Shown one piece after another: positions 31,465 to 44,030 of a stretch of 64,000 nt of DNA. Source of the DNA: Blasia pusilla. Lineage: Eukaryota; Marchantiophyta; Marchantiopsida; Blasiales. Where the stretch lies: contig CM114271.1 of the NCBI GenBank assembly GCA_050084515.1, positions 67,642,001 through 67,706,000 of the forward strand, written 5' to 3'. The notes beneath the pieces are model-generated. The model worked only from the letters and a program-made list of their open reading frames with translations, was not told where the DNA came from and made no database searches. Positions within the stretch are counted from its first letter, which is position 1; each line of letters starts with the position of its first letter. Made by a program: the position numbers and the translations under genes.

Positions 31465-34400
31465 TTATCCTTGTAATGTTTCGATGTCTCTATATGAACT
31501 CGTTAAGTTTGCAAAAGTCTTTTTTAATTATCTAATGATATGTATCACACGAAGAGCAAGTAGTAAAAGATTGCATCCTCCAACTGCAAATTTCTTATGA
31601 ATTTTTTATTCTTAAAAATCATTTCCTTTTCTGTAGATGATTTTTTTCAATTTCATTATTCTAGGTGGCGTCAATAGAACATGGTCTCTATCATCTTCCA
31701 TTTATGATTGATAATATTATCACGATAAAGTTATGCAATTATGACATCAATCCATAAGTTTTTTTTCTTATTTCACACGGAAAAGTCTTGAAAAGATTGC
31801 TAGAACAAGACTATGATGAAAATTTATGACATTTAAAAAATGAAAGCAAGTAATATGCAAAATCTTGTTTTCTAGTGTGTTGGTCAATAAGTAATGATAC
31901 CCATGGGATGCTATGGTCTATCAAATAATAAAAATTGCTACATCTAAAATATGTCGCACATATTTTGAGAGAGATTTTTGGACAATCATTTCTTCCATAT
32001 GCAATTCTTTTTCCATGACTCTCAAGTGGCTTGTGTTTATTATAATGGATAATAAGTCAAATATTTAGATTGCTAACGGATAAAAATGATATCCTCTATT
32101 AATAGAAACAATGGACTAAAAGTGGATTTGTGAAACTCTTATCCAAAAATATACCAATATTTTGAATCTTCAAAGAAAAAGTCTGAAAATTTCGAAAAAT
32201 ATTTACAATATATTATTCATTTTTATTTCAAATTCCAAATAAAGGTTTTCTTCTCATACACATCGTCAAGGTTTCACCTTCGATCGTTTGACTACAAATG
32301 TGGGAAACGGAGAGCTTGACAATGTAGGTACACTCATTATAGGGATATTGGCTCTTACGTGTAGATGATATAAGAACTCTTACTTTAAAATACACGAACT
32401 TATCATAATTAAAAGTTCTATATTCTCATTTCGTCTCTTCCTTTTAAGTAGAAAATCACTTAAAATCTCTATGATTAAGACCATTGCAATATTATACTCA
32501 GAGTAATATGATTCCAAAGGGAAGAAAACACATGGAAGAAACACTAAATTAATATGGTTAAGTTAAGATTATTTACATTTAAGGAAATTTTAAGTGAATG
32601 AATCACTAGAATAAATGTTGATGGAATGGCCTCTCATGATAAGTTAAAGAGTCTTTGTCGCACCTAAGCGACACCTCCCAAAAATTGAAAAAAAAATAAT
32701 CTATACAATTAAAAGATGGTGGGATTAGAGGAAACCCTCTTCATGTGTTGACACCTATTCTCTAAGGGTTTTTATGATGTCGACACATGTCACTTTAAGA
32801 GAGGAAGTTCAAATTAAATTAAACGAAGAAGAAAAATGAAGACTATATGCATTCTAAAATTTGAAGATCATCCGTATATAACACAAACACCAACTACCAT
32901 GCACTATTATGCATTCATCGTAGTGGGATCCCGGAGGGAAGTGAACAAAATCTCAAAATTATGAACTTACTTCCATAAGGTGAAGTAGTGGGGTAAGGAA
33001 AACTAAGAATAAAATTTAGTCGCCCCACCCCAACCTTTAACAACTAAGATAGTCTTTCCCGATTTGATCTCCAACAATTGTTAACCCAATTAGGGCAACC
33101 ACATGAAGCTAAACGACATTTCTTCAAAGACTATTCGCCTCTCAAAACTTCTAGAACATCCACTACTTCCCCTCTCCGTATCCTCCCCTCATGATTAAAA
33201 TTAAATAAAAAAAATCATGCCATGATAATGGAAAATTTCTCTCTAAGTCAAAACTATTAAAAACGAAAACAAAAAACATTCATGCAAATCGACCTCTCCA
33301 TCGCCCGAAATCAGCTGGCGCCCGAAAAATATGATTCGAGTACGCAGGAGGGGACAAAGTTCGAGACGACAAAGTATTCCCAGACACACTCCACTTAAGA
33401 GTGATGAGGTCATGGAACACTCCAAAGGACGCCGTGTCGCACGATAATAAAGAAAAGTCCAAAACCGGGGAAAACATCAGGGAACCGACGAGTATTATCA
33501 GCAGTAATCTGGAGCATCTGGAGGCGGAAGGGGAGAATATTCCCGTTTAGACTCGGGGGAGAGTCCTGAATTCACGGCGACGGATTTCCCGTCGACAAAG
33601 AAAACGGACGAGAATGAAACTCGCGAAACCTTTTCGTCTTCAATTTCGCGATCCCCCCCTCGTCGCTCGCAAGAAAACCTGCGGCACTAGGCGCTCACGA
33701 TTTCATGACTGGCGCAACCGACTGATTACGTACCCCGAAGGCATGTGTCCTCCCTAAACCCTCCACCGCCTGTGGATGACGGAGGAGCAGTCGCGGCACA
33801 ACGCCCGGCGCACGATTTGCGGGGGATTATCCACTGCCACTTCCTGCTCCCGTTTCGCCTGCGACGGCGCGAGATGCGGGGCGGGGACCGGGAGAAACAG
33901 GGTCGCCACGTGCCACACACGAGTTCATGACCGAAGGAATGCATCCATCCATTCCACGGAGACAGAGTACAGTGCTACTGCGTCGTCACTGTAGAACGGG
34001 GAGCCTCAGATATAGTAACATACATCTGGCATGAGCCATCCATGCAAACCTCATGGTGGATCGGAAGAGATGGGGGAGATGCTGATCACATGGCGTGAAT
34101 GTTATCCATACACTTGTCGATCGATCCATCGTAACCTCATGGTGCATGTGCCGTCTATGATGAAGCCATGCCTGTTTGAATGCATACATCCATCTATCTG
34201 GGACATGCGCACGAATTATGTGTGATGAAGGTATCTTTTATTGCATGTATATTATTGTAACCTCTCCTCCACAATAAATTCCTCTCTTGACGGGAAGAAT
34301 TTGAAAAGAGAATTAGTTATTACATTAGTGGATGATGAGAAAAAAAAACAAGTCGTATGTCGAAGCCCTAACAAGAAAATACAAATTGCCCAAATTTCTA

Positions 34401-34898
34401 ATCATGTTTATGACAGTCATGTCCATATTGTTTTTATGGACTTACAATAGGTTGGGTATAGGGTGTTGGACAAGGTAAACTCTCACCTCTTACTTATGGA
34501 CTTAGAGACACACAATTTTTCTACTTAGTTCACACCATGTGTAAAGCATGGTACTTGATAAAATAAGATACCCTCTTGACGTAGAAACATATCGTCCTTG
34601 TTTTACAATCAATGACGTTAAAGACGTTGCAAGACTTACATCCCACTACATAAGAGCTCTTAATCTACCAAAATCTTTTGGACTTTGAATCTTTGAGAAG
34701 TGGTAATATCTTTGAAAAAAAGTTAATTTCACATCAAATTCCTTTTTCTTATACTTGTGAAATTATATAGGGAAATAATAACAAACACGCAAAAGCCCCA
34801 ACTACGTTGTAGGCCATAACAGTAGGGAATTCCCCTTTTTTTCATGGCCATAAAGGCTCTTATGAAGAAGACAAGGCAGAGTGATGAAAAAAGGATGG

Positions 34899-35330
34899 TG
34901 TCGTGCACACATACGTCACTACATAATCCACATCGTTAGTCACCTCCACACAAGATCAATCTTTCCAACACACATATAGATCCCCACACGTACAAAAATG
35001 CTCTTATGCATATACACCAAGACCACACAACAAAATTGAAGTAAAAAATAGCTCAAACGGCCAATTCTATTCTCAAATCTACACATGATATCAAGCCACA
35101 TCCACCCTCCACTATGAAGGAATCCAGACTCTAACACCTAAATTCTACCACACATTAAGCAAAATAGATGCTTCAGAAGCTCAATATGAGAAAGATGACA
35201 TGTGAAACCCCTCTCTCCCTCTCTTATACCCTTGGGAAGAGACAAAAACTATTCCCTCAAAAATAGCCCTCCAAACGGTAACTTGCGTGCGCGGATTATC
35301 AGGTGATTCTTAACTTGACAACAAATCATT
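34899..35330 (+). mobile_element. LTR-like relic
   Basis: Starts TGTCGTGCACAC and contains a CT-rich promoter-like segment with CTCTCTTATACCCTTGGGAAGAG near 35218-35242. That layout resembles the CTCTCTCCTTGGGATATATACCCC promoter of the LTR at 7086-7689. No internal domain or target duplication was identified. Confidence 0.3.
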
Positions 35331-38300
35331 TAGACAAAATGCTTGCTCATCCCTTGTGTCGTCGATACAGTAGAACTCTAGTACTCTACTGAGAAGAGAT
35401 ATGACAACGGGAAAATGACTTTAAAAAGAACTTAAAAATACAACTAGGGTTTAATTTATAATTATATAAGGCGACAAGTGACAAGTGGTTGGGTTAATCC
35501 AAAAAAACTAGTCTCTTGGCCCATGGTTGGGAGGTGTGGAAAATTTTGACAAAAATCTGGGAATCCTGACACATTTATTTTTAGAAAATTCCATCCAAAG
35601 GTGGATGTGTATCCACATACCTTACAATACTTGGTGGAAGCTCCTTAGAACTCTACAAGAAATACGTATGAGTATTTCAATTTGAGACCTTTACAAAAAA
35701 AATGAAGGAATATTCGGGGCTCTAAGCAACTCTTGAGTGAGTGATAAGGTGATCTCATCCACAAGCTAATGTGATTAAATTCACCTAGCGGAAAGATAAC
35801 CCTTGAATGATGACTCCTTTAGAAAATAAAGGATGTAGGAAGTATTGGAAAATCATCAAACCTCTCAACCTTGGTGAAAATTCTACCAAATATCAAAAGT
35901 TTGCCTTAAATATGGGGTTCAATAGAACCTAACCCCATTTCTAACTTATCTATTACATGTAGACACATGAGTCTCCATCATGTGAGCTAAAGCCCTACGA
36001 TTTTCAAATTTCCAATAGTATATAATGCTTCTTTTACGCCTTGCTTATCATGTCTCCATATATTAGTAAACTTAATTTTTTTTAATAAGAAAACATAATC
36101 GAGAATCTGAGTTTGAGAAAAATCATAACACATAAACCCACTTTCTAATCAAACTTGGAGGTTGAAAATTGAATTCCTCTTGCGGGAAAAAATCCAATTA
36201 AACATAATGAAGAAATTTCTAGAATCTTAAGTAATATAGGGAGAAATAAGGACCTCTCGAGTTATTCAATTCATGGAAATGAATGGTAAGCAAAATTAAT
36301 CCTAAAATAACCAAAGGAAAAAGGGTATTCTAAATGCTAAAATAATGATAAATAAATGACCTAAGCCCCCAAGGTTTAACTTACCTCTCATAATTCATTG
36401 TCAAATTTTTCAAATATCATTTTCAAATAATCCTATTTTCTAAGAAGAAAAATAATTTTACAAAATGGAAAAATACTCTCCAATAATAATATAAATAAAT
36501 AATCTCATTTAAATAAAATAAAAATATGATAAGTGATAAATTTTGTTTATGAGAGGGACCGACACGTAAAAAGAAGTAGCAGCAGCGGCTAACTTTAAGA
36601 CAAAGGAGTATCAGTAGCGGGTATCTTTACGAGAAACAAGTAGCAGCGGGTATCTTTAGAGAAAGAGAGGAAGGCTTTTGATTCGCCCCTTTCGGTTTGG
36701 GACATCCACCGGACGGTAGAGCAGTCCGTCATCCACGAGGATTATCGACGGAGTTGACCGGACAGAAAGAAAACAAGATATTCGGTGGTTGGGATTACTG
36801 AGAGCTGGAAAGAGGATGCATGGGGGCCAATGATTCTGCTTTTGTATTTCATTTCCGTTTCATTTATTATTACTAGTTAATTAATCAATTCTATGTTAAA
36901 AGTAAGTGAAAGAAAGAGACTAACGCCATCAAAGCGAAAGCTCCCCGAATAGCCCTACCGCCGCTAAAGTAAGTAGAGGAAAATACGCAGCCCTCGAGAG
37001 AAATAAGTTAGGATTAAGGACGTACAAAGGTGGTTTTGGTGGTAATCCCTCCCTCTAATTAGTAAATTTCACCTTTGGCCAATTCACACCTTATTCATCC
37101 TCGGGTTAGGTCTTGGATGGTGAAAGTCGAGTTAAGCGGGGAGAGACACTTGGACAAAAGTTTACGCCTGAGCTGGATTTGTACACACGACCAACTACCT
37201 AGCATTGGGAGGAGTTGCCCAGTGTGCTACAATCTCCAACACACTCGAGTAGAGAACATAAAAGTTGTATTCTTGTTTCACCTGGAAATTCTGGAGAGGA
37301 CTCACAGTTAACTAACTCCACCTCGGGTTAGAAAACCCGAGGACAAATAGGCGTGACGATTCAGATGAATGCATGTGCCAAGTTTGTTATCTTGGACTAA
37401 TAATATTTCATTGTGAGAAAAGGACTCGAATATTATTTAGAGAAAAGAAAGAAATATTGACAAACCAAAAGGCATTCAATTTGGTGTTAAAAAAGAGAGG
37501 TCTTTTCTTCCTTGTAGATAGTATTGCATGACGTACATATGGTTCCATTTTATGTTCTAGTTTTAAATAGAGAAAAAATTCTTTTCTACTATTCTCAACT
37601 ATTGGTTTGTTTTAGGTTGGACGGGGCTTGCAAAATGAATGCCCTATTTAGCAAAAGGGACTTTTAATATCTCTTAAAAAAATTTCTTATATCCAAATGC
37701 CACTAGCCAAACATAGATGCTTTTCATTAAGAGTATAATATGCTATTTTGTATATTAGGGACAATGTCCAAGGAGAGCGGGGTTACATGTTGACCTAGTC
37801 GGTTGCATTTCCAAATTGCCAATCACCGGCCAAATATTGACTAAATGTGTGGATCTCCTTTGTATTTATGTCAAAATAGTTAGCCAAAATTGAGAAAATT
37901 TAAAAATTTTCCATCCAACTTCATATATTTTGGAAAAGTACCAAATCTCAAGAACAAATTACCCACACCTTAATTAGGGATTAAAAGATCCAAAACACAT
38001 CATGAATGTTCATTTTAGATGCCAAAATTAATCATTCGTCAAGAATTTTCAACTTAATTAGTCCAAAAATTTTCTCATCAATATATTGAAATTTTAGTTA
38101 TATTATTTTTTGGTGATTTTTTAATAAACTCATTTTAGTTTGTATTGAGACCTTCGTAAGATGGAAGTCATCTCATTGAAAGTTTATTCAAAAATTTTGT
38201 ATGATTATTTATATTAGGGGTATAGAGATGTAAAACCCTCTTTACACTTCACATATTCATTTCCATATGCTAAAAAATTTTGAATTCATTTATTTAAGAT

Positions 38301-39199
38301 TGAAATTTTGTTGATATCATATTTTGAGGTTGATATTTTTTAGTCCTTCACATCAATTTTATCATTAAAACCTTCTTAAAAGGGAAGTTTTTTCATTCTT
38401 AATTTCTTAAAGAAAAATTTATAATTATATAATTTTCTCATTGAAAAATTTTAATTCAAGTACTTTTAAGCGTTGTAGTGCTTATTGAATGTTAAACACT
38501 ACATGAATGCTAAATTTCCTTTTCTAAATATCATAAATAATTAAAAATTTTATTTTTTCTTAATGTTTTCTTTGATTTTATTTTTTATCTTAATAATTTT
38601 TAATTGTAAATAAAATAATAAAATTAATTTTCTTGCAGAGTATGGAAAATTGAACCAAAATCTAAGATATTTTCAACCTCAGATATTAAGGAATCTAAAA
38701 AATTCTTTGAACAACATGTATTTATAAATTCACTAAAGCAAAATTAGTCATGTAAGACTTTGTCATTCAAATTTATATTTTTAGTTTGGTTACTTTTTTA
38801 TATTTGATAACTACTAGATGCTAAAATTAATAATAATTTTGGACTAGTGATACAATGGAATTTTTAAAAGGAGAGGAAAAGAAAGTAAGTGAGAAATCCC
38901 AAATAAGGAATGGTTTAATAAGGACTTTTTTTGAAGTGTTCAATTTTAAAATAAAAGGGGAGGATAGATAAAGAATTTTGAACAAAGGAAAGGAGGAAGG
39001 AAAGGATAAGTTTTCCTTAAAGGGAAGGGAGAGAGAAAGGTATAAATTTTCGATAAGGAAGAGCTTCAAGGGGTCCAATTTTCAATAAGAGAGGGAGATA
39101 CGGATTTAAAAGAGATCATTTACTTTATCCAAATAGCAACAGAATAGGCCTCTTTGGAAATTATGGGAGGGCCCTTCTCATTCCAAAGGAGAGCAAAAG
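35331..39199. other. AT-rich intergenic DNA with a ~30-bp imperfect tandem repeat
   Basis: No gene was recognised. At 36576-36668 three imperfect copies of a unit containing GTAGCAGCGGGTATCTTTA are arranged head to tail. 37.0-37.3 kb is less AT-rich but carries no recognisable product. Confidence 0.5.
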
Positions 39200-39235
39200 A
39201 GTGTTCATCTCTATCTTTTCTTCCGCATCCTTAGG

Positions 39236-39273
<38 letters not shown>

Positions 39274-39813
39274 GGGGAGGACTCCTATGGGGAGAAGATG
39301 TGTAAAAAGTGTGGATACTAAAAACGACTTTGGTGGATGGATGTTAGAAGAAATATGTAGAGGTAGAAAAAGGAGGAAAATATATAGATCCTCTTCAAGG
39401 TCTTAAAAGGATTTTTGAGCCCAATGAATAATACCTCTCTCCAAGCTCTCTCCTTGGTAATGTACACATGGACATTACTTCCATAGTTTCTGACTTGTAG
39501 AAGGGATCAACGTCATTTCCAAAAATGGAAAGGCAACTATACTCCTCAAAAGGCATATATTTCCATTTTAGGACCTAAAAGAGTAATTGCTCAAGATATT
39601 AAAGTACCATCCTTAATTATAATTATTGATAATAATTTACCCAAAATAAAAAGTTATTCAATATGACTCCAAATAAGTCCACAATAGGGGAAAACCAACT
39701 CTCTCAAGTCACCCTTGTTCTCAACAAGTCATCCTCTACCATCTATAGTTATCCTCCAATCTCCTCGAAGGCATCCTACCAATATTCATTGATCCACTAT
39801 TAAAGACATAACA
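39200..39813 (+). mobile_element. Decayed copy of the TGTCAC-type LTR, with a GA microsatellite
   Basis: From about 39430 to 39813 the sequence aligns with 7365-7689 (CAAGCTCTCTCCTTGG, CTCCAAATAAG, GGGGAAAACC, CTCTCTCAAG, TCATCCTC, TTATCCTCCA and an end near AAGACATAACA). The aligned copy is more AT-rich, as expected for an older methylated repeat. A (GA)n tract spans 39239-39269. Confidence 0.5.
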
Positions 39814-40459
39814 TAATTGTAATATTTTTATAAGATTTAACTAGTATATGGCACATATAGAATGTTATAGTTCCATTATATCTCTATCCAACATGTAAAA
39901 CACTTTATTTTCGCCCAAGTGCCATAAGTATCAATGAGATTTTTGGAGAGATAAACACACATCTCTAATATTATAATTGGTATATTAAAAATATTTGGAT
40001 AATTTCTCAACTTAGTTTTATGTATTTTTAATTATTTCATATATTTTCTTGATAATTTATATCAGAGGATATGGATATAATTTCTGAAAGAAGAGTCAAA
40101 AGTAATTCAAATATTACATAGATTTAAGAATCTTGTTCAAAATCTCTTTGGACATTCATTCCCACAATAAGATTAAGTATAGTAGAGGAGTTTGTCTCTA
40201 GTGAATCAATGTCTTTTTACGAAACATGACATAATATAGTAAATCATCTATAATTAATTCAAAATGGAGTAATAGAGAGGAAAAATCAAGGATTGAGTTA
40301 AATTAAAAGAGTATATCTTTAGTAAATTAAATTTAAGTTTTTTTGTGTATTATATCTATAAAATCAAATATTGATCAAAATACTACACAAAAAAACACTA
40401 GAAGAAATATCATAATATTAAAAAAGTTGGACTTAGAGATGTCTATAAATTCTCTCATA

Positions 40460-40461
<2 letters not shown>

Positions 40462-40521
<60 letters not shown>
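40462..40521. repeat. (GA)n microsatellite, about 30 units
   Basis: This is an uninterrupted GA dinucleotide run of about 60 bp. The open frames that cross it (RERERE / LSLSLS) are artefacts of the repeat. Confidence 0.95.
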
Positions 40522-40525
<4 letters not shown>

Positions 40526-43029
40526 TGCAAAAATGAAAAGTTGTTGAATAATCCACTACTCCTTCTCCGACTCCTCATTTTCTACCTTTTCATCCAATAT
40601 TTCTCTGGCTCTAACGTCTCTATCAGGTGGTTTTGAAACATAGTCGGCGTGAAGGCCTTTAGGTATTTATTTGTATTCTATCTCTGAGTGATCTTTTCTT
40701 TTTCATTTTCTACCTTTAGCGTGTGGGATGAGGGTGGGGGCAACGATATATCAGGGAGGGAGGGAGTGGAGAAGGCATATCCCTAACCCTAGGGTCAAGG
40801 ATGGTCCAACATCCCTATATCAAATGTGATGGTTATCTTGGGAGCATGTCTCTTTCCTCCTCAAGGTCAACTTGTTGAGAGTTTCGTCTTGAACTTGCTT
40901 CATGGTGCGCTCGCTTGGTTAGCAACAGTGCAAAAATTAATCAACATAGAGCAAATTTTAAAGATTTATGTGGCATGCCGATAAGTTGATAGTGCAGTTA
41001 GCAAGTGGAGATACGCCTGACACCTCTCATTGAAGAGAGCTAGCATTTACCTCGAGATCCCACCACTAGAGCCTAGAGTGGTTCTTGTAGTGATAATAAG
41101 GAATTATTGAATAAAGGATGTAGCTACGTTTGAGACGCACATGGCTTGACTAGGGAGTTGTGGCCATATACATATGGACACATTGATTTTAACTCCTACT
41201 AGAGCTCCAACAAGAAGATGTTCCTTTGCCATATTATAAGGGTTACTTGCTAGATATGTATGTTAGTGAGTGATTCGGGCAAACTAGATTCCTATCTATC
41301 AAGACACAATCCAAAAAACTATGTGGGAGGAGTTCCATAATGGAGGGAGTATGTTGAGAGATTGTATGTGTACAATGATCCTTTGCCCCACGTTTGATCT
41401 TCATCATCAAGTAATGATTGCTAAATGTCAGCGAATAGCAATAGCACCTAAGGGTGCTACAAAGTGAGAAGCATGGGTGTTGGCAATGCTAGCATTCAAG
41501 AATTGTGATGAAGCAAGTTGAGGGTTCATCTTGAAATAGGATTTGGCACACTAGGCAATCATAGGCGAGAGAGCGTATATTGAAAATGGGCAATGGAGTT
41601 ACAAAAATCTCTTACAATACTAAAGCGGGGCACACTCCTTTGGATAAGGTAGACTAGAGGAATTACAAGATATCTCTATGAGTATATTGAAACTTTAAAT
41701 TTTTTTGTTGTTTTGGATGTTTCCTTATTATTTAGAATAAGTATAACACTTATTTGGGCCTGATTTGTGGTGGTCCTATGTTATGAAATTTACTTGGAGC
41801 CCGCAATGATGGAAGATATGTTCCACAACAAGAAGATGAGTATACTTGTGACCTTGGTATATTTGCAAATCACTTCTAAGAACCTTCTCAGTACAATTTC
41901 TAGGTTATTTAGGTTTCGAGAACTAACATTGACTTATATGTGTGGTAACATCACATATCATACTTGCACAAGAAGAGGGCCATAGGATTTCTTGGCAATG
42001 CACTAACATTCATGTAGATAGTGCACTAAAGGTCTTAGTCTTTACGAGAATGGGCATAATTCCAAAAGAAGGACATGCTTACTGATTGGAGTTAAATAGT
42101 AACTCTATCGTAGAGTTCCAAGGAGGAGGATCTTGAGGTTGATACAGAGATCTATATGGTATGTACAGACTTAGAGATTATACAATATAGTCATAGGGTC
42201 TCAATGGAGGTATTCTATCATAAACAAAAGGTCAAATTTTGAATGACATTGTAAAAACATGTTGGAGTACAAAATATTAAGTTTGTAGAACTCACAACTC
42301 ATCCAATGCGGTCGAGCATGGTGCATACCAAGTATGCAACACAATTGTCTAGATGGACTAGTACATGTTGTAGGTGCAAACGGCTCCATCACCTCTATTC
42401 CTATATGTGGCTAGGTAGACGTAGTGCTTGCTACAACCCGAGAAGGAATCAAACTACCCAATCAACTATGAGGATATCACCATTGGATTTGGATCAGCTG
42501 AGCCAATGAGCTCAATCCCCCCTTCCCAGAGTTACCAAGGAAGGTGGACCTTGCACCCTCCTTCTTGTACACTTACGTTATATGATGATGTCATATACAT
42601 ACAAGCTAGTGTTACTTCCCAAAACATAAATAACCTAGAAGTTGTAATTATGAAGGATCCCAAAAGTGATTCACTAATGTACCAAGGTCAAAGTATTTCC
42701 CAATCTACAAACATTTACTTACGAATCATCTATGGAATAGCAAATCTCAATATCATACATGCTAACTTGATGTTGGCCCATTTAATTAGGGGGTTGAGAT
42801 GGGGGGGGCCTGGTTAGAATCTAGGAAGGAAGGACATTTGATAATGTAGATGTCCCATTTAGGAGTTACATGTGAATACTTTTTGAATCTACAAACTCAC
42901 AAAATTGACTCAACTTTTTTTCATTTTGCGAGTAAAAATTGATTTGAACTCAAAATTGACTTACAAAATGTCTTGTGAGTGCTTTGCAAGTGCATTATGC
43001 CTTTACGGATTCTTTAAAAGAAGATCCAT
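40522..43029. other. Intergenic DNA, probably degraded transposon, no gene seen
   Basis: 40.9-42.8 kb is less AT-rich than its surroundings and contains many short broken frames. None shows a recognisable protein motif; a very old retrotransposon relic is possible. Confidence 0.35.
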
Positions 43030-44030
43030 TCCATGGTTATACGGACATAGACTTATCCATGGACATGCCCAATGGGTTTTGTGCCCGGGTTTTTTTTTGG
43101 TATCACAGTGGCTTGCGTGCGTGGGCTCAGGATGCAGGAATGGGTAAGGGCTTAGATTGCGGGAGGCAGGAAAAAAATTTCTTGCATGTAGCCCCCACTC
43201 GCCCACCCTAAGCCCACATTGGCCCGCGGTCATGCCCGTAGTCAGGCCTGTGCAGGGCTTGTAGCCAAGCCTCTACACGAACCAAAGCGTGTTGTTTGTA
43301 GGTCTGATCAGAGGCCCTATTTGGGCGTGCCGCAAGCCAATGGAGGTTTAGGATGGGCCAATGCACGCTAAAAAATGGGCGACACGTTCTTAGATTGGGT
43401 GCGGGCTAGCCGAGCCTAGATCTAAGTTGCGAGCAAGGTGGGCTTCAATGTGGGCCATGGATATCCGAGCATGTACAGACATGTCTATCCTAGGGATAAA
43501 CATAAGTCCGAGGATATGGATATGTCGGTAGACATGGAATTTTTTTATGTGTAACCTTCATCCACTTGCGAAAACTAATGCAATCATAAAGTTCTCGCAG
43601 CGGACTCACTAGACATTGGAACAACATTCACTTCTTGATTCACTTGCAAATTAAGAAGTAGTCTAGGCCAAAAAATATACTCATAAAATAGCCATCGGCA
43701 CCAAGGTTGCGCACGGAAAAATCCATGTCCGCGGACTTATGTCCATCCCTAAGACGGATATATCCATGCAGGCTTGGATACATGCATCCCGTACGTAAGC
43801 ATGCCGAGCATGTACCGTAGGCCCGGGCTTGGCCATGTGCTGGCTTAGCCGCTAACCATGCGCGGGCCTGAGCCCGCTCAATAGGGGCCCATCTTGCCTT
43901 GTGGGCCTCATGGAGGCTACAAAATGGGTGATGCCTATCCAAGCTTGGGTCTACGTTACGAGCTCGGTGGGCTTAAAGATGGGCTCATGTGCGGGTGGGG
44001 CACCCGTTAGGCATGTTCGTCCCTTGGACT
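43030..44030. repeat. GC-rich dispersed repeat in inverted (foldback) arrangement
   Basis: A GC-rich island rich in GGGC/GCCC lies in AT-rich DNA. The segment 43480-43520 (CATGTCTATCCTAGGGATAAACATAAGTCC-type) returns in reverse complement at 43722-43768, and the GC-rich bodies point away from this centre. Related sequence lies at 47761-48145, in degenerate form at 49528-49700, and the GTCC/GGAC motif also at 820-1100. It looks like a non-autonomous transposon family, some copies joined head to head. Confidence 0.5.

Larger units (their letters stand above)
27862..34898. other. GT47 upstream region, then long AT-rich intergenic DNA
   Basis: 27.9-29.2 kb is GC-balanced and should include the promoter of the minus-strand GT47 gene; no clear TATA box was pinned down. 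From 29.3 kb onward the DNA is AT-rich with no gene, apart from the possible Helitron ends near 30200 and 31450. 33.3-34.2 kb is again GC-balanced with CCG/CGG-rich stretches but no recognised product. Confidence 0.5.

Noticed and set aside
40343-40636. Protein of RERERE/LSLSLS repeats
   Set aside because: Artefact of the (GA)n microsatellite.
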